DNA from: Diphasiastrum complanatum
Lineage: Eukaryota > Streptophyta > Lycopodiopsida > Lycopodiales > Lycopodiaceae
Direction: 5' to 3'
DNA length: 64,000 bases
Assembly (NCBI GenBank): GCA_029204225.1
Contig: MU831553.1
Location: 60,001 to 124,000, forward strand
Shown here: positions 1-11,904 of the stretch, one piece after another
How the letters are laid out: every line of letters begins with the position of its first letter
Numbering within the stretch: the stretch's first letter is position 1
Notes under the pieces: model-generated
Database searches by the model: none
What the model saw: the letters and a program-made list of their open reading frames with translations, nothing else
What the model was told of the DNA's origin: nothing
Program-made: the position numbers and the translations under genes

Positions 1-190
1 TTCACAATCATTATTCACAATAATCATAATCGATATTCATGAGTATTTACAATAATCACAAATATTCATCACAATCACGAGTTTTCACAATAATTAGGAT
101 CAGTATGCACCATGATTCATGATAATCATGAGTATTCACAATAATCACAAATAGTATTCAAGATATTCGCTTGCTATTCACAATATTAGA
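1..190. repeat. AT-rich degenerate minisatellite
   Basis: Irregular repetition of a motif close to TATTCACAATAATCA, with variants ATTCATGA and AATCACAAAT, at least eight times. The array appears to run off the left edge of the window. No coding potential is seen. Confidence 0.6.
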
Positions 191-1552
191 TAATCGTCAC
201 CAACCATCAATGATGTAGTCTTTGGGACACATCTATGAAAAGTCGATCAATTCTTTGTCCAATATATGGAAGATATTTTATATACACCCTGCAAAAGAAA
301 ACTCTAACAGAAATAATAAAAACATATTGTCAAAGAAATAAGTGGGCAACCAACCGATGTGCACAATCGATATGCTATACAAGACATGCATATGTAGAAA
401 TGAAACTGGTGTCATAACAAAGCTTGTAAACTTTGGGCTATTTCAATAATATACACAAGTAATTAACACTGATCAAAATCATGGAGCAAGAATATAATGT
501 TAAGCATGTTCAAATGTTGCTTAAATATCATCACACAGTTAGTCTCAAAAACAATCTTATAGCCTCAATCTTGCATAACTAATCATATTATATGTACATA
601 CTCAATAAAATCAACGATTAAGCAACCATTCAATAATCTTCATAAAGAGTCATAAAAAATTTCTAGAACAGAGCATTGCTCAACTCCCAAAATAATTATA
701 CTTGTGGTATAATCTCCAAACATTGATTTGAGGCAATATTCAAACATCAGTATTGCCTTTGCAAGGCAAGGCCAACAAGCACCAAGATGCCAAGGAAACT
801 GATGGCGAAGAAATATGCAATGATCCATCCCAACAAAAATTTATTGACATCATCTATGTCATTTCCTGGATAGTCTGGTCCAATGTGGTTATAGGTTTTC
901 AAGTATATGATCAAAATCCTCCTAAGCCACGCATGTATGAATGAAAGTGTTCTCTTGTTGAGTGAAGGGGTTTGTTGGAAAACATGATTGCTAGGGCTAA
1001 TTAGTTTTCACATTTTAGTATTCACTAAACCTCTAAATGATTTAACTCTCACAAATGGCCTAGAAGTCACTTTTATTGCTACATTAGGGGAAGCATGGTC
1101 TGTAAAAATACTTTTAATTTTTTTCGTGTCACGGAAGCGAGACTGTTTCTTTTTCGTCTTCGTCTTCTTATTCACGAACCATTTTGGTGTCTGAATTTTC
1201 TTTTTGTGCGGAAGTTGTTTACAGGATCCCAGACACGCAACTACACATCACAGAACACATTTTATTCCAGCACAAGACAGGGGGATGCACGAAAATAGAG
1301 CGACTGTATTATCAGTTTAGTTTTTAGAACAAGATCGTCAATGTCTCGCTCGTTGGCGGAATGACATTATGCTCTTTCGTTGTGTTCTGCTCGTTGGCAG
1401 ACTTTCATGCACAACTATAGTTTCTAGTATTTTTCTTTTTGCTCTACTCGCTACCTCTCTCTCTCTCTGTCTCTTACAGATCTCTCTATTCAAATTATTA
1501 TTATTTTTTATTCTTTATTATGATCCAGAGAGGATCGTTTATACCTCCACAA
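191..1552. other. Gene-free AT-rich interval
   Basis: Only short frames below about 70 codons are present, with no recognisable product. A weak CT-rich run lies at about 1448-1490. Sequence at about 1020-1090 (ATTCACTAA, then AATGGCCTAgAAGT) resembles 11076-11140, so part of it may be LTR debris of family G. I see no gene here. Confidence 0.5.
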
Positions 1553-1919
1553 TGTGGAGTTTACAAGATGGCTAAACGTAGAATCACAAGACTAGTTAAC
1601 GCCAATTAACTAGTTAGTTAGTCTCCGTCATTGCCATTCGTTTCAGCTGGGCATGAAGTCTATGACTCCAAGCCCGTTGAGCTACCAGCTTGCAGTGCGA
1701 AAGATTCCACTTTCTTTGTTTCGTAATCTTCCGTTTGCTTTCGTTCTTTTTGTCTCTTTCGTGGTTTGCAGTCCTGGAGGTGTGTTTACGATTCACGAAT
1801 GATTCGCGAATCGTTCGTGCTTTGAGTCAAAGGACGTTGACTGTCGTGAATTGTTCTCGTTCAACCTTTGTTTCGTGTTCATGCTACGACAAAGTTGCAG
1901 GAATTCACCATTTCTGACA
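1553..1919 (-). repeat. 3' LTR of copia element A
   Basis: Read on plus, the block starts TGTGGAGTTTAC and ends TTTCTGACA, giving the TG...CA ends of an LTR. It is closely matched by 21565-21952. On the minus strand it follows the end of the RNase H tail of element A and a short purine stretch (ATGAGGGAG) that fits a polypurine tract. The length is 367 bp. No matching 5' LTR is found beyond 4075, so element A lacks one LTR. Confidence 0.75.
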
Positions 1920-2313
1920 CTCCCTCATGAACCTTGGAGCTTTGTACGTTTAATCCAATTGCCTTTCTTTGCTTGGCAGAGAGTGGCTTGTTGAGCGGTT
2001 TTGTGAGCAGATCTGCAATCATATTTTTTGATTTTATATACTGGACCTGGGGCTCTCCTTTCGACATCAAATCATCGAACTTCACATCTCTGCTCGAAAC
2101 AACCTTCTTTGTGGTTGGGTTGTAGAGCCTGTACACATGTGTTCCGTTCGAGTAGCCGACCATGATTGTTTGTTCAGATTTGTCATCGAGCTTGTTTCTT
2201 TTTTCTTTGGGAATGTGCTTGTATGTTGCACATCCAAACACACGTACGTATGACAGATCAGGCTTTCTGCCTGTCCACATTTCGTATGGTGTTTTGTTTT
2301 CCAGCGCTGTCAT
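1879..2313 (-). pseudogene. Copia A: integrase C-terminus fused to RNase H tail
   Basis: This is one uninterrupted 144-codon frame. The N-terminal part is the copia integrase C-terminal region: TPYEMWTGRKPDLSYVRVFG, then a YRLYNP stretch. It passes directly into the last part of the copia polyprotein (VQYIKSKNMIADLLTKPL). The whole reverse transcriptase and most of RNase H that should lie between are absent, with the frame kept at the join. Copia B at 21825-22103 has the same tail joined to a real RT/RNase H, which shows what is missing. This is an internally deleted, non-autonomous derivative. The last codons run into the LTR. Confidence 0.8.
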
Positions 2314-2353
2314 TGTAGATCTGTTCTACAGGTGTACAGCTGCAGCTATTGCC

Positions 2354-2898
2354 TCAGCCGGAAATTGACCTAGCAATTGAGCCTGTGCCATCATGCATCT
2401 GGCTCCTTCGACTAGCATTCTGTTTCTTCGTTTTTGTCACACCATTGTATTCTGGTGTGTATGTAGGAGTGAACTGGTGTTCTATCCCCTGTTCTTCGCG
2501 GAATCTTGAAAATTTTGTGCTTTTGTATTTCACCTCCGTTGTCAGATCTAAAGATCTGTATCCTTTTCGAGGTGTGTCGCTCTGCAAATGCCACAAACTT
2601 CTTGAAGGAATTCTAACACTTCGGATTTCTTCTTCAAGTAGTAGATTGTGGTCATCCGGTTGTAATCATTTATGAACGTCAGAAAGTATCTCGAACCTGA
2701 GAGCGAATCCATCTTCATTGGTCCACAAACATCAGAGTGGATTAGCTCAAGAACTTCCTTGGCTCTTCTTCCCTCATGCGTGAATGGATTCCGATGTTGC
2801 TTGCCTTTCTGACAAGCTTCGCAGAACTCAATTTCGGGCTTTGAAATCTTGAGACCTGTGATAATGTCTTTTCTGCTCATGTCATACAGGCTCCGCAT
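2354..2898 (-). pseudogene. Copia A integrase core (frameshifted)
   Basis: 2548-2898 encodes the copia GAG-pre-integrase/integrase start, with the CEAC zinc-binding pair, a KGKQHRNPF stretch and the first catalytic Asp in LIHSDVCGPM. The core continues in other frames at 2354-2596, where FRSDNGGE carries the second catalytic Asp. The third catalytic residue should be the Glu of NGVAERxN, but here the stretch reads NGVTKTKKQN, so the Glu is lost. At least two frameshifts break it. This would be the element's DNA-joining enzyme, and it is inactive as read. Confidence 0.8.
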
Positions 2899-2921
2899 TA
2901 GCCTGGTAGAGGTTTCCTTCT

Positions 2922-3560
2922 CTACATCCGACCGTCAACAACTTGTAGAGTGCTGATGCCTTTGACATCATGTCTGCTTCCATCACGTAGAATCATTGCT
3001 CTATTGTTTTCGAGTTTGCGAAAGTCGATCAAGACCTTCTTGTTGCAGGTTATGTGTGATGTTTCTCCTGAATCAATGACTACATCGTAGTCGTGTTCAG
3101 AGTAGCTTGTTGAAGCTTCATCGAGTATCGTGAAAGCTTCATCACCTCTTTCTGCATCCTTAGATGACTCTGCAACGTTTGTCTTTTCAGCTTTGTTCTT
3201 TCTTTTTGGGTTGAATCTGCAATCGTATGCAGAATGCCCTTTCTTCTTGGAGTGCATGCAAAGTATTGCTGGATTAAACTAGTATTTGTTGGCCGTATGG
3301 CCTGGTTTGTGGCAGTGATCGCAAGAAGAAGATTGCTAATTCGAGGACTTCATCTTCTCGAACCTTGGCTTGCTTTTGTTTTTCTTCTTTATTTTCGTGA
3401 AGAGAGTTTTCTCTTGATCATTGCTTCTCTCTCCTTCGTCTCTCATCAGTCTCTCATCAACGACAAGACTGACTGCTTTGTTGAATGTCATATCTGGTAG
3501 ACTCAGTATGAGCATTCTCAGCGGCTGATAGGACGTCGGTAGAGATTTCATGAAGTACAT
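2922..3560 (-). pseudogene. Copia A: zinc knuckles and aspartic protease
   Basis: Read from 3560 downward on minus, gag C-terminal sequence leads to two nucleocapsid-type zinc knuckles. The first reads CDHCHKPGHTANKY, with its last Cys changed to Tyr, and a stop follows. The second begins CMHSKKKGHSAYDC, with its second Cys changed to Ser. The protease follows at about 3095-3040 with an intact VIDSGETSHI active-site loop (DSG). Gag packages the RNA and the protease matures the polyprotein. Stops and lost ligands show it is dead. Confidence 0.75.
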
Positions 3561-3674
3561 TAGCTGCTGTGGTGCTGGGACATGGTGCTCTTGTCCTGAT
3601 GCAGTGAGTTGAGCGAAGATCGTTCTGATCTTCTCAACGTGCTAATCCAACTGGTTGCCATCCCATCGTATGGA

Positions 3675-4007
3675 TTACAGCTGATTGTGAAGGTGCATGA
3701 CTGAAGTTGCAGTCCTCACTTCATACTTCTGCTTCAATCTTTCCCACACTGCATGGCTGCTTTTGCAGTCTTCAATCTGCATGAGTAGATCTTCATTTAT
3801 GGATGAAGCGATGATCGCCATTGCGCGCTCATCTTTTCTGATCCATTCAGCTCTCCTCGGGTCTCCCTCTGGAGGCTGCACCTCTGAGAGCTCGGTCACG
3901 GACCAGATGCCTTTGCCCTTCAGAAGCGTTTTGATTTTTAATTTCCAGATTCTGTAATTTGCGCCATCGAGACTGATTGCTACTCTTGTCTGGATTGTTG
4001 TAGCCAT
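3675..4007 (-). pseudogene. Copia A gag N-terminus
   Basis: The frame opens with an ATG at 4007, followed by a copia-type gag N-terminal domain (UBN2/DUF4219 type). It shows an NYRIWKLKIKTLL stretch, then a DERAMAIIASSI region and the WERLKQKYEV helix. The start agrees with a primer-binding-like site about 55 bp upstream. The frame is open for 110 codons and then breaks before the rest of gag, which resumes near 3560. Confidence 0.75.
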
Positions 4008-4060
4008 ATTGTGTTGTCTGGAAGAATCACTGCTGAGATATCGCTAGTGATAACCTGTGG

Positions 4061-4074
4061 GCTCTGATTGACAG
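4061..4074 (-). promoter_or_regulatory. Degenerate primer-binding site of copia A
   Basis: Plus-strand GGGCTCTGATTGACA resembles the reverse complement of the copia iMet-tRNA PBS (TGGTATCAGAGC). GCTCTGAT is kept and the last bases are changed. It lies just upstream of the gag ATG on minus. No LTR matching 1553-1919 adjoins it. Confidence 0.5.
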
Positions 4075-4075
4075 A

Positions 4076-5543
4076 GTAAGCGACAAACAATGGAATTGTG
4101 AAATTTACTTCCCGTTGGAAATAATTTTCAAATTGCAATTGATTGTGTGGTAAGTGCACTACCAGACTCACAATTGGTTCGTTTTTGTGCTTTTCGAATT
4201 AGTTTCTTGGAAGAAATTATGTGTCATTCTATTGTTGTCGATTACTCTGTAGTTAGCATCTTTGTGATAACAACAAGTTACTTTATTGGTTGGCTGGATT
4301 TTTCCTTACTGCCTCTTATTCTTCTTATGAATGGTTATTGTATTTTAGATGCTGTCTATTGGCTATTTGGAAGCCAATTTGGTTTTAAAACGGTGGGAAC
4401 AGGTTGTAATAGAAGCAAAAATACTCTAATTGGTTGGCTGTTGAGTGTTGGTGTTATTTGACAGGATTTCAAGGCCGCTCACTGTGAAGTTGCAGGTTTA
4501 TGCTTCATTTTCCAACAACCTAACAGTTTGTTTGCAGGGTTAGGACCCTGTACAGCCATTCTGGAGGATGGTTGGCTTCAGATTTGATGGCTATTTGCTA
4601 CAGTAGTTGTTATAACCTGCAAAACTAGGTTTTCTGAAAATTTTGGCAACATAACGACTGTTTTTCAAGCACAGTGATAGCAAAAACCCTGTAAATCTTG
4701 TTTTTAACCTTTGCTTATGATGGAAACAAGGAAATGAAAGCTATGGCAACTGTAAAACGCTGGTAGAGCAGTTTTAATCTATAAAAACCAGCAGAGGTTA
4801 TGGGCTCATTGCTTCCTGCAACGCAAACCTTCAAAAAACTAAAGGAAACTCAAATTTTTTGAAGCCTGGAAACCGCTAGAAAACTGCCCTCTGCTTGCCT
4901 GCAGACCTGCATGATTTATGCTCTCTTGGATAAGAGGATGATGGGCGTTCTTACTGCCCTTATTAACCACAGAAATCTCTCTCTCTCTCTCTCGGGCGAA
5001 AAACCTGCTAGCTCCACGTTGTTCGGGCAAAGAGGAAAGGCGGATCTGCGCGATGGAGGTGGTCGTGTGCAATAGCCCGAGTGCGGGGGGGGGGGGGGGG
5101 GGGGGGGGGGGTTGTGTGGGTTTAGGTGGCCACTTAACTTAAAGTTTTAGTGTTGCCATGCATGCAAGTGCTGTAGGTGTGGTTGTTTTGTCGGGGGGGG
5201 GGGGGGGGGGGGGTGGTTTAGGCTACTCTTACTTTTTTGAGTTTTTTTTGAAAGCCTGGGTTTTTCTTTCTTGTAGTAGGTTTTTCAGTTTTAAAAATTG
5301 ATGTTTTAATTTGCAGTTGTTATATAAGTTAATAATTATTAATGGATTTTCGGTGCACTGATGTTTAATTTCGATTTTTTATTGTTTAAGTACCCATTTG
5401 CCGATTCATTGGTATAATTTGTTAATGAAAGCAAGTATGGTCTAAAAATTAATTTTTAAAGACAATGCTTAATTTAGCAAATATTACCCGTAATGAATGC
5501 GTTAACTGAACGAATTTTTTTATAATTTTCAGTTGGCAAGCAA
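4076..5543. other. Gene-free interval with homopolymers
   Basis: No supported gene. It holds a short CT run at about 4976-4992 and two long G tracts (5085-5111 and 5193-5213). The frames at 4147-4461 and 4839-5072 show no recognisable product. Confidence 0.55.
5085..5213. repeat. Paired poly-G tracts (27 and 21 G)
   Basis: There are uninterrupted G runs at 5085-5111 and 5193-5213, separated by 81 bp of ordinary sequence. Such runs can form G-quadruplexes and are also prone to length error in assemblies. Confidence 0.9.
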
Positions 5544-6152
5544 ATGGATACTGATGAAATTTTGGAGGATGGTGCTACCGAGATTCACCCGGCATCACCA
5601 AGAAGTGATGGGGGAAATACGGAGATTCAGCCGGCCTCACCTGGTAGTGATGACACCCTAGACTCGGAAAAACTGTTGCAAACCTTAGGCAAGACAGTTT
5701 TAGAACTTCATCAGAGCAATAAACAACGGGATAAACAAATGCAAAATCTATTTAATCAACTACAAGCTATTAACTCTAACAACTTGGGCTACCAACCGAA
5801 AAAAATTTCCGGCGATAAAAAGTTTAAATGCCCGGAAGTTGTTGAAGACTGGTTAAATCGTTGGACAAGCTATTTTTGCTTGCACAACGTCCCAGAGGAT
5901 AAACAAATATCATTGGTTCTATTATTTTTGGAAGGTAAAGCCTCTTCTTGGTGGAGAGAACTTTCCACAAAATCGGTGACTTGGGCTGGATTCCTGACGG
6001 AATTTCGGAAAGCTTTTGTCATGATAGACGATTCCGAGTTGTATATTCGGTTTATCAACTGCAAAATGGGCAGCCGAGAACTAGACGGTTACAAGAAATA
6101 CAAAATGTTGTTGGATAGTCTTCTTTTTCCATGTTATCTCTCTCTTAAGTAA
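5544..6152 (+). pseudogene. Gypsy-type gag fragment
   Basis: The ATG at 5544 opens a 202-codon frame. Residues 1-50 are acidic and carry two similar blocks (EIHPASPRSD and EIQPASPGSD). Residues 50-80 look like a coiled coil. Residues 105-165 match the Retrotrans_gag capsid pattern (WLNRWTSYF, then FLEGKASSWWRELS, then FLTEFRKAFV). The last 20 or so codons are not gag. From 6092 on, the DNA is the first unit of the tandem array beginning CAAGAAATACAAAATG. The gag is therefore truncated and the stop codon is borrowed from the array. Confidence 0.75.
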
Positions 6153-8203
6153 AACTTGCTTAAAAGGCCCATTTTGAGCCCATATTTTCCCTAATGTTTA
6201 GAAATGACATAACAATGTGATCACTGGGTTGGACTTACACACGTAGTGTGCCAAATCCCTCACACTTATTCACTATTCTACATCCATCAAACCTATATAC
6301 ATGGTGTACTGCCAACCTCTAATAGTAGCCCCCACCAAATGAAATGTGACGTGACCTTCTCCATGAACGTGAGGCATTCGAGGTTTTGGTCACATGGATG
6401 CGAAAGGAAACAACTATGAGCCCCCTTTAGTGACGTTGATGTTGTCTAGGTGACGAACTTATTTTCCCAAGATCCTCCGATCATCGACACTCTGTAGAGC
6501 AATCTCAGCAATGACAACTAATTTATAACACTAGCGGCACATTTGGGTCACTAAGTCCTAAGCATACATTGCTTATTGTCTCACAAATATGATCTCATGA
6601 TGTCATATATCCCATTTATCTAAGAGCTATAACATTCTTGTTTTTGGGCAGAACTGTGGCAATATGGTATGTGTTGGAAGGCTCTTGACGTCTTCTTTCT
6701 TATGGTATACTCAATTTCAAACTTCGATGTACTAATCAAAAGTTATAGCAAATCATGATGGTGAATGGCAATATAGGTTAAACGGCAGGTAGCACAAGAA
6801 ATACAAAATGTTGTTGGATAGTCTTCTCTCTCCATGTTATCTCTCTCTCAAGTAAAACTTGCTTAAATGGCCCATTTTGAGCCCATATTTTCCCTAATCT
6901 TTAGAAATGACATAACAATGTGATCATTGGGTTGGACTTACACACGTAGGGTGCCAAATCCCTCACACTTATTCACTATTCTACATCCATCAGACCTATA
7001 TACATGGTGTACTGCCAACCTCTAATAGTAGCCCCCACCAAAATTTGTGATGGTCCCATGGCACCTGCGTACATCCGTTTATTGGTCAGGTGAGCTTTTC
7101 GCTTCACACCATCGCTTGATGAAATGTGACGTGACCTTCTCCATGAACGTGAGGCATTCGAGGTTTTGGTCACTTGGATGCGAAAGGAAAGAACTATGAG
7201 CCCCCTTTAGTGACGTTGATGTTGTCTAGGTGACGAACTTATTTTCCCAAGATCCTCCGATCATCGACACTCTGTAGTGCAATCTCAACAATGACAACTA
7301 ATTTATAGCACTCTAAGACGTTAGCGGCACATTTGGGTCACTAAGTCCTAAGCATACATTGCTTATTGTCTCACAAATATGATCTCATGATGTCATATAT
7401 CCCATTTTTCTAGCAGCTATAACATTTTTGTTTTTGGGCAGAACTGTGGCAATATGGTATGTGTTGGAAAGCTCTTGACATCCTCTATCTTATGGTATAC
7501 TCAATTTCAGACGTTGATGTACTAATCAAAAGTTATAGCGAATCATGATGGTGAATGGCAATATAGGTAACCAATATAGGTTAAACGGCAGGTAGCACAA
7601 GAAATACAAAATGTTGTTGGATAGTCTTATCTCTCCATGTTATCTCTCTCTTAAGTAAAACTTGCTTAAAAGGCCCATTTTGAGCCCATATTTTCCCTAA
7701 TGTTTAGAAATGACATAACAATGTGATCACTGGGTTGGACTTACACACGTAGTGTGCCAAATCCCTCACATTTATTCACTATTCTACATCCATCAAACCT
7801 ATATACATGGTGTACTGCCAACCTCTAATAGTTGCCCCCACCAAAATTTGGGATGGTCCCATGGCACCTGCGTACATCCGTTTATTGGTCAGGTGAGCTT
7901 TTCGCTTCACACCATCGCTTGATGAAATGTGACGTGACCTTCTCCATGAACGTGAGGCATTCGAGGTTTTGGCCACTTGGATGCGAAAGGAAACAACTAT
8001 GAGCCCTCTTTAGTGACGTTGATGTTGTCTAGGTGACGAACTTATTTTCCCAAGATCCTCCGATCATCGACACTTTGTAGTGCAATCTCAGCAATGACAA
8101 CTAATTTATAACACTCTAAGACGTTAGCGGCACATTTGGGTCACTAAGTCCTAAGCATACATTGCTTATTGTCTCACAAATATGATCTCATGATGTCATA
8201 TAT
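6092..8203 (-). repeat. Three-unit tandem array of family G ORF end plus LTR start
   Basis: Units start at 6092, 6795 and 7598, each with CAAGAAATACAAAATGTTGT, giving periods of 703 and 803 bp. The third unit stops at about 8203. Unit 1 lacks about 80 bp (the counterpart of 7041-7120). On minus, each unit encodes the end of the family G ORF (SWEN, then FMEKV, then the end matched near 33145). A purine tract (TTTTGGTGGGGG) and LTR sequence (GGATTTGGCACxCTACGTGT) follow. All have stops. Small identical-looking minus frames at 6976-7173 and 7779-7976 are part of the units, not genes. Confidence 0.85.
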
Positions 8204-9500
8204 TGCCTGAGATATCCTATTAGCACATGGTTGAAGTCCACGACATTGGTTGAATTATATAATTGAGATATAATCGGCCAATTGCAAGTGTGCATTGTTA
8301 TTTGGCTCATTGGAGTCACTTCTTCCTTCTTGGCATCGACACAGTGTATGGATCCACCTTCAATTGGCATGGACTCGCTATAGAGTTTTTGATTGCCTCA
8401 AAATTTTCCTCAAATATAAATAAGCACCACTTGGGTTGATCACCAAGTGTGTGGGTATTTGTTTGATCTCCTTCATCAAGTGTAGGTGGTTGAGTTCAAA
8501 ACTTGAGAACTCAACCACCTCTCAAGGATTCATATGGATGTTGCTTTTCAAAATGTCTTGTATTTTCTCCTTGATGGTGCCTAGCCACTTCAAAGCCATT
8601 GACGTTGAGATTTGTCTCCGTGTTGTGGTTGCCGAAGACAAAGCCTATTGTACTTATTGTGTGTCATCCCCACCTTGATCATGTATATCTTTATGAATTG
8701 TGAAGTACAAAAGATCTTAGGGAAGTAACTTGGAAAAGAGGAGGGCTTGAGGCATCCCAAACTATAGATTGGCCTCAAGGGGGTGGAGTCACCGATCAAA
8801 TCTATAAAGAATTAGGTATTAGGAGATATTGCAGTAGTCTGTTTTTTGGGGAATGAATGAGGTATGACAAATTGTTTGCCTTCAGATAAAATGGTTGACC
8901 TGGTTGTAACCGATGGAATTGAAACTACGGTAGCTGCAATTGGAAGAGAAGTTTATTAAATAGAAACTACAGAGAATAAGGAAATGGAAGGTTCAATGCT
9001 GGTTGTGGCAGAAATTGTAGCAACATTTGGAGGTGATTGCGAAGTGCGACATCGTACCACGGGAGGCAAGCGTGGTTAAACAATCTCGCTACAGATACGA
9101 TGACGACCATGTGACGAATTTACCTATTGGGTACTTGCTGATTGTGCCGATGATATTAGAGCAGATTCTCGTCAGAATCCCTTGACTTGATTCTCTAGTT
9201 GCATGGTCACAGCCAAGGCTGATAAAAGTGGTTTTGTCACAAATTTTCTCTTGTTGTTAGGCTTGATGAGCTCTTTCGATTATGCTACAATGGTGGCATA
9301 TCATTTGTAGGGCTCCATTATACTAGCAACAAATTCTGCATTCGACTCAACTAATTGATGAAGCAGGAAGGACATGATCTGCTCCTTTTTATGGTTTCCC
9401 ACTACAACAACCGGTTGATCAAGTTAGCTACAACTTGCAAAACTGGTTCTATGATGGTGTCGATGATGTAGCCATCATTTGTTTACACATGTGCAAATGG
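8188..9500 (-). pseudogene. Decayed family G ORF, minus copy
   Basis: In shifting frames on minus, the region reproduces the pattern of the plus-strand ORF at 32400-33145. Shared landmarks are a QLKVDPY stretch (QLRVDPY in the other copy), ITMH..NWPII.QLYN..NVVDF against ITIH..NWPII.QPYN..SVDF, and an upstream EKIQ..L segment against EEQIQSFL. It continues into the tandem array, where the SWEN and FMEKV segments follow in the expected order. Many stops and frameshifts are present. The function is unknown. The boundary at the upstream (higher) end is uncertain. Confidence 0.65.
8484..8520. repeat. Perfect 14-bp stem hairpin
   Basis: AGGTGGTTGAGTTC at 8484-8497 is exactly complementary to GAACTCAACCACCT at 8507-8520, with a 9-nt loop. 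It sits inside the decayed family G ORF. Confidence 0.8.
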
Positions 9501-11904
9501 TATTGTCCACATAGAGAGCTATGACATAAATTGCTGACCTATGAGATGGGGAGTGACGTTCACCATGTCTACTCCTATGGGTGCAAGGGCAACTTCAGAG
9601 ACACGCACCTTATGTGTTACATCTTGGTACTGGATGTAAAATTTAAGTTTTGTTTCATTCCATGTACCAAAGGCCATAAAAACTAAAGTCACATTGATTG
9701 TGTTTGTAAAGAAAATGGCATGAAGGCCCAATGCTTTAAGTAGAGGCTTAGTAAGTTAGAGCCATTCAACCACTTTCTCATTGCTAATGAGCACTAACTT
9801 TATGATGTTCAGGAGGCACAGACCTTTGAACCAACGATTTGGAGGATGGTGATTTGTTAGACTCAGATGAGGACTGAGTGGAAAAAACTTGTTTTGACAT
9901 ACTAACATGCGTAGAATGAGGGCTAGAGTGTATGCAAAATATAGGTTGGCTTGAAAGTTAGAAAAAGTTTCAGGAAAATTTTTGGCAAGAGCTCTGCTAG
10001 CATTTGTACAAAATGAGTCAATTCTCTGGCTTATATAGAAGATTTTGGGTAGCCTATTATAAAAAGTGCTTTTTTGCAAAATCAGAGTTACCAAAAGTTT
10101 TTGCGAAGGTTTTTGACCAATCTGGAAGCTCTACGAGGGTTCTATAGGTGCTGCGAAGGTTAAACCTTCACCAAATGACAACCCTCACACGAGTACTGCA
10201 TTTAATGACTTTTTACATGGTTTCAACCCTTTCTCAAGTCAATTTTGATGTTCTGAGTACATCTGTTTGGTCGACGAAGGTTTATAATGACATCTTGATG
10301 TCTAACGAAGTTTTCCAAAGTTGAATCCTTGCAGAACACCATTTTGAGTGCTTTTGATGCAAACTAACTAACCTTCGCAGACTTCATTGATGCTTAAAAT
10401 TTGTATGTGGAATATTCAAGAGGACTAGCAAAGGTTATCCAAAGGTTAACAAAGAGATACTGATGTTTTTGTTGAAAGATGTGTGTTTTTTTCAATAAAA
10501 GATGATTAGAATCAAACAAAACTTTTGAGAGACCTGAAATTTGAGAACTAACCTTCACAAAGACTTATGGAGGAGTCAAGAAAAGCTTCAGTAGGATTGG
10601 CGAAAGTTACTTTCAAATTTTCATTAAAAATTGAAGATTTTTTAAATTAGGCAATTTTTACCACTTTAACCTTCTCGTGGCTTCTAGAACCACGCGAGAA
10701 CCATCACAAACCTTAGAGAATATCAAACTTGGCAACTAGAGGTGGGTGTTGACCAATTAAGAGCAAAGGAACATAAAATTAGCAGCTTTGATGATGTTTT
10801 GTCTTTCATGTCACACAGTTGTTCAATCCCATGAGAGCAAAGCTTAAATCCAACAAATATGAAGATATATAAAGCATGAGAGATATAGAGGAGGAGGAGG
10901 AGAAATAAAATCCAATTGCCAAAATGATAGAGGGGTTCCACCTTCTTTTGATTGAACATAAAACTGAAATACATGGCACCACTATTTATGGGCACTTGGC
11001 CTCAATGGCTATTGGCCAATTTCTACCTCCCTTGTTATTTGAATTCAAAAAATGGCAAAACAATCTTCTTTATTCACTAACTAGAATTTTAGGCCTATAA
11101 ATTACTTAACTCCCAAAAATGGCCTAAAAGTTACTTTTATTCTTATCTATCAATGAAAATAACAACATGATCACTGGGTTTGGACTTACACACGTAGGAT
11201 GCCAAATCTCTCACACTTATTCACTACTATAGATCTATCAAACCTATATGTAGGTATGGATTACGGTGGTGTACTACCAGGCCCCAAAAGTGGACTAAAA
11301 ACCTAGACCATCAATGTCAAGTAGTAGGCTCAAAGAGTTCAAAATGATATTCTATGTGATAATTATAGACTTAGGAGCTCATGGAGTTCCACAATAAGTG
11401 AAAGAGACGGGTGGATGTTCCGGACAACATTGTTCATTAGTTAATGACATTTTTGATCTTATGTATTACAAAATGGACACTTTTCTTGAAGAAGTAGAAA
11501 TCAGCAAGTTCTTATTGCTAGCCAAGTTCCAACGGCTCTAGAGAGCTCGATTTTGCATGTCACTAGCTAGCATCACCTAGGCATGGATAGAAGCTTCGGA
11601 AATGATACAATTTAGAGAGAGAAATTAACACATGTAATTCTATCATATCATAAGGATGAGATTTGTCCTTGTTGATTCCAATGCTATGCCCTCAAGTCCA
11701 TTCAGTCCAAACTTGGTTCCTAGTGTACCTTGCATAAACATTGTGTTGAGCTTTAGGCAGGAGCACTAACTTGTTGGCTAAGTTGGATGACTTGCTTTGA
11801 TGAAAGTTACATGCTTATGGTTGCTCATTTTTGCATGTATCGATTCATTCTTGAGGTGCATATAATCATACAAAGATTTTCCTTCCCTAAGAAAATTTGG
11901 GGAG
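9501..11904. other. Gene-free interval with LTR debris
   Basis: Minus-strand frames at 9519-9731, 9756-10094 and 10723-10995 have no recognisable product. The first two may be remote upstream parts of the decayed family G ORF. 11080-11290 is a further family G LTR fragment in minus orientation (see separate entry). 11291-11904 holds nothing I recognise. Confidence 0.5.
11080..11290 (-). repeat. Family G LTR fragment
   Basis: TGATCACTGGGTTtGGACTT, followed by ACACACGTAGGatGCCAAAT and CTCACACTTATTCACTA, closely matches array units at 6218-6290, 6920-6990 and 7720-7790. The counterpart on plus lies at about 33235-33295, read in the other direction. A purine-rich TTTTGGGGCC on minus at about 11280 may be the tract preceding this LTR. 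Confidence 0.6.

Noticed and set aside
6092-8203. CRISPR-like or centromeric satellite array
   Set aside because: Units are 700-800 bp with retroelement ORF and LTR content; there is no short repeat/spacer pattern and only three units.
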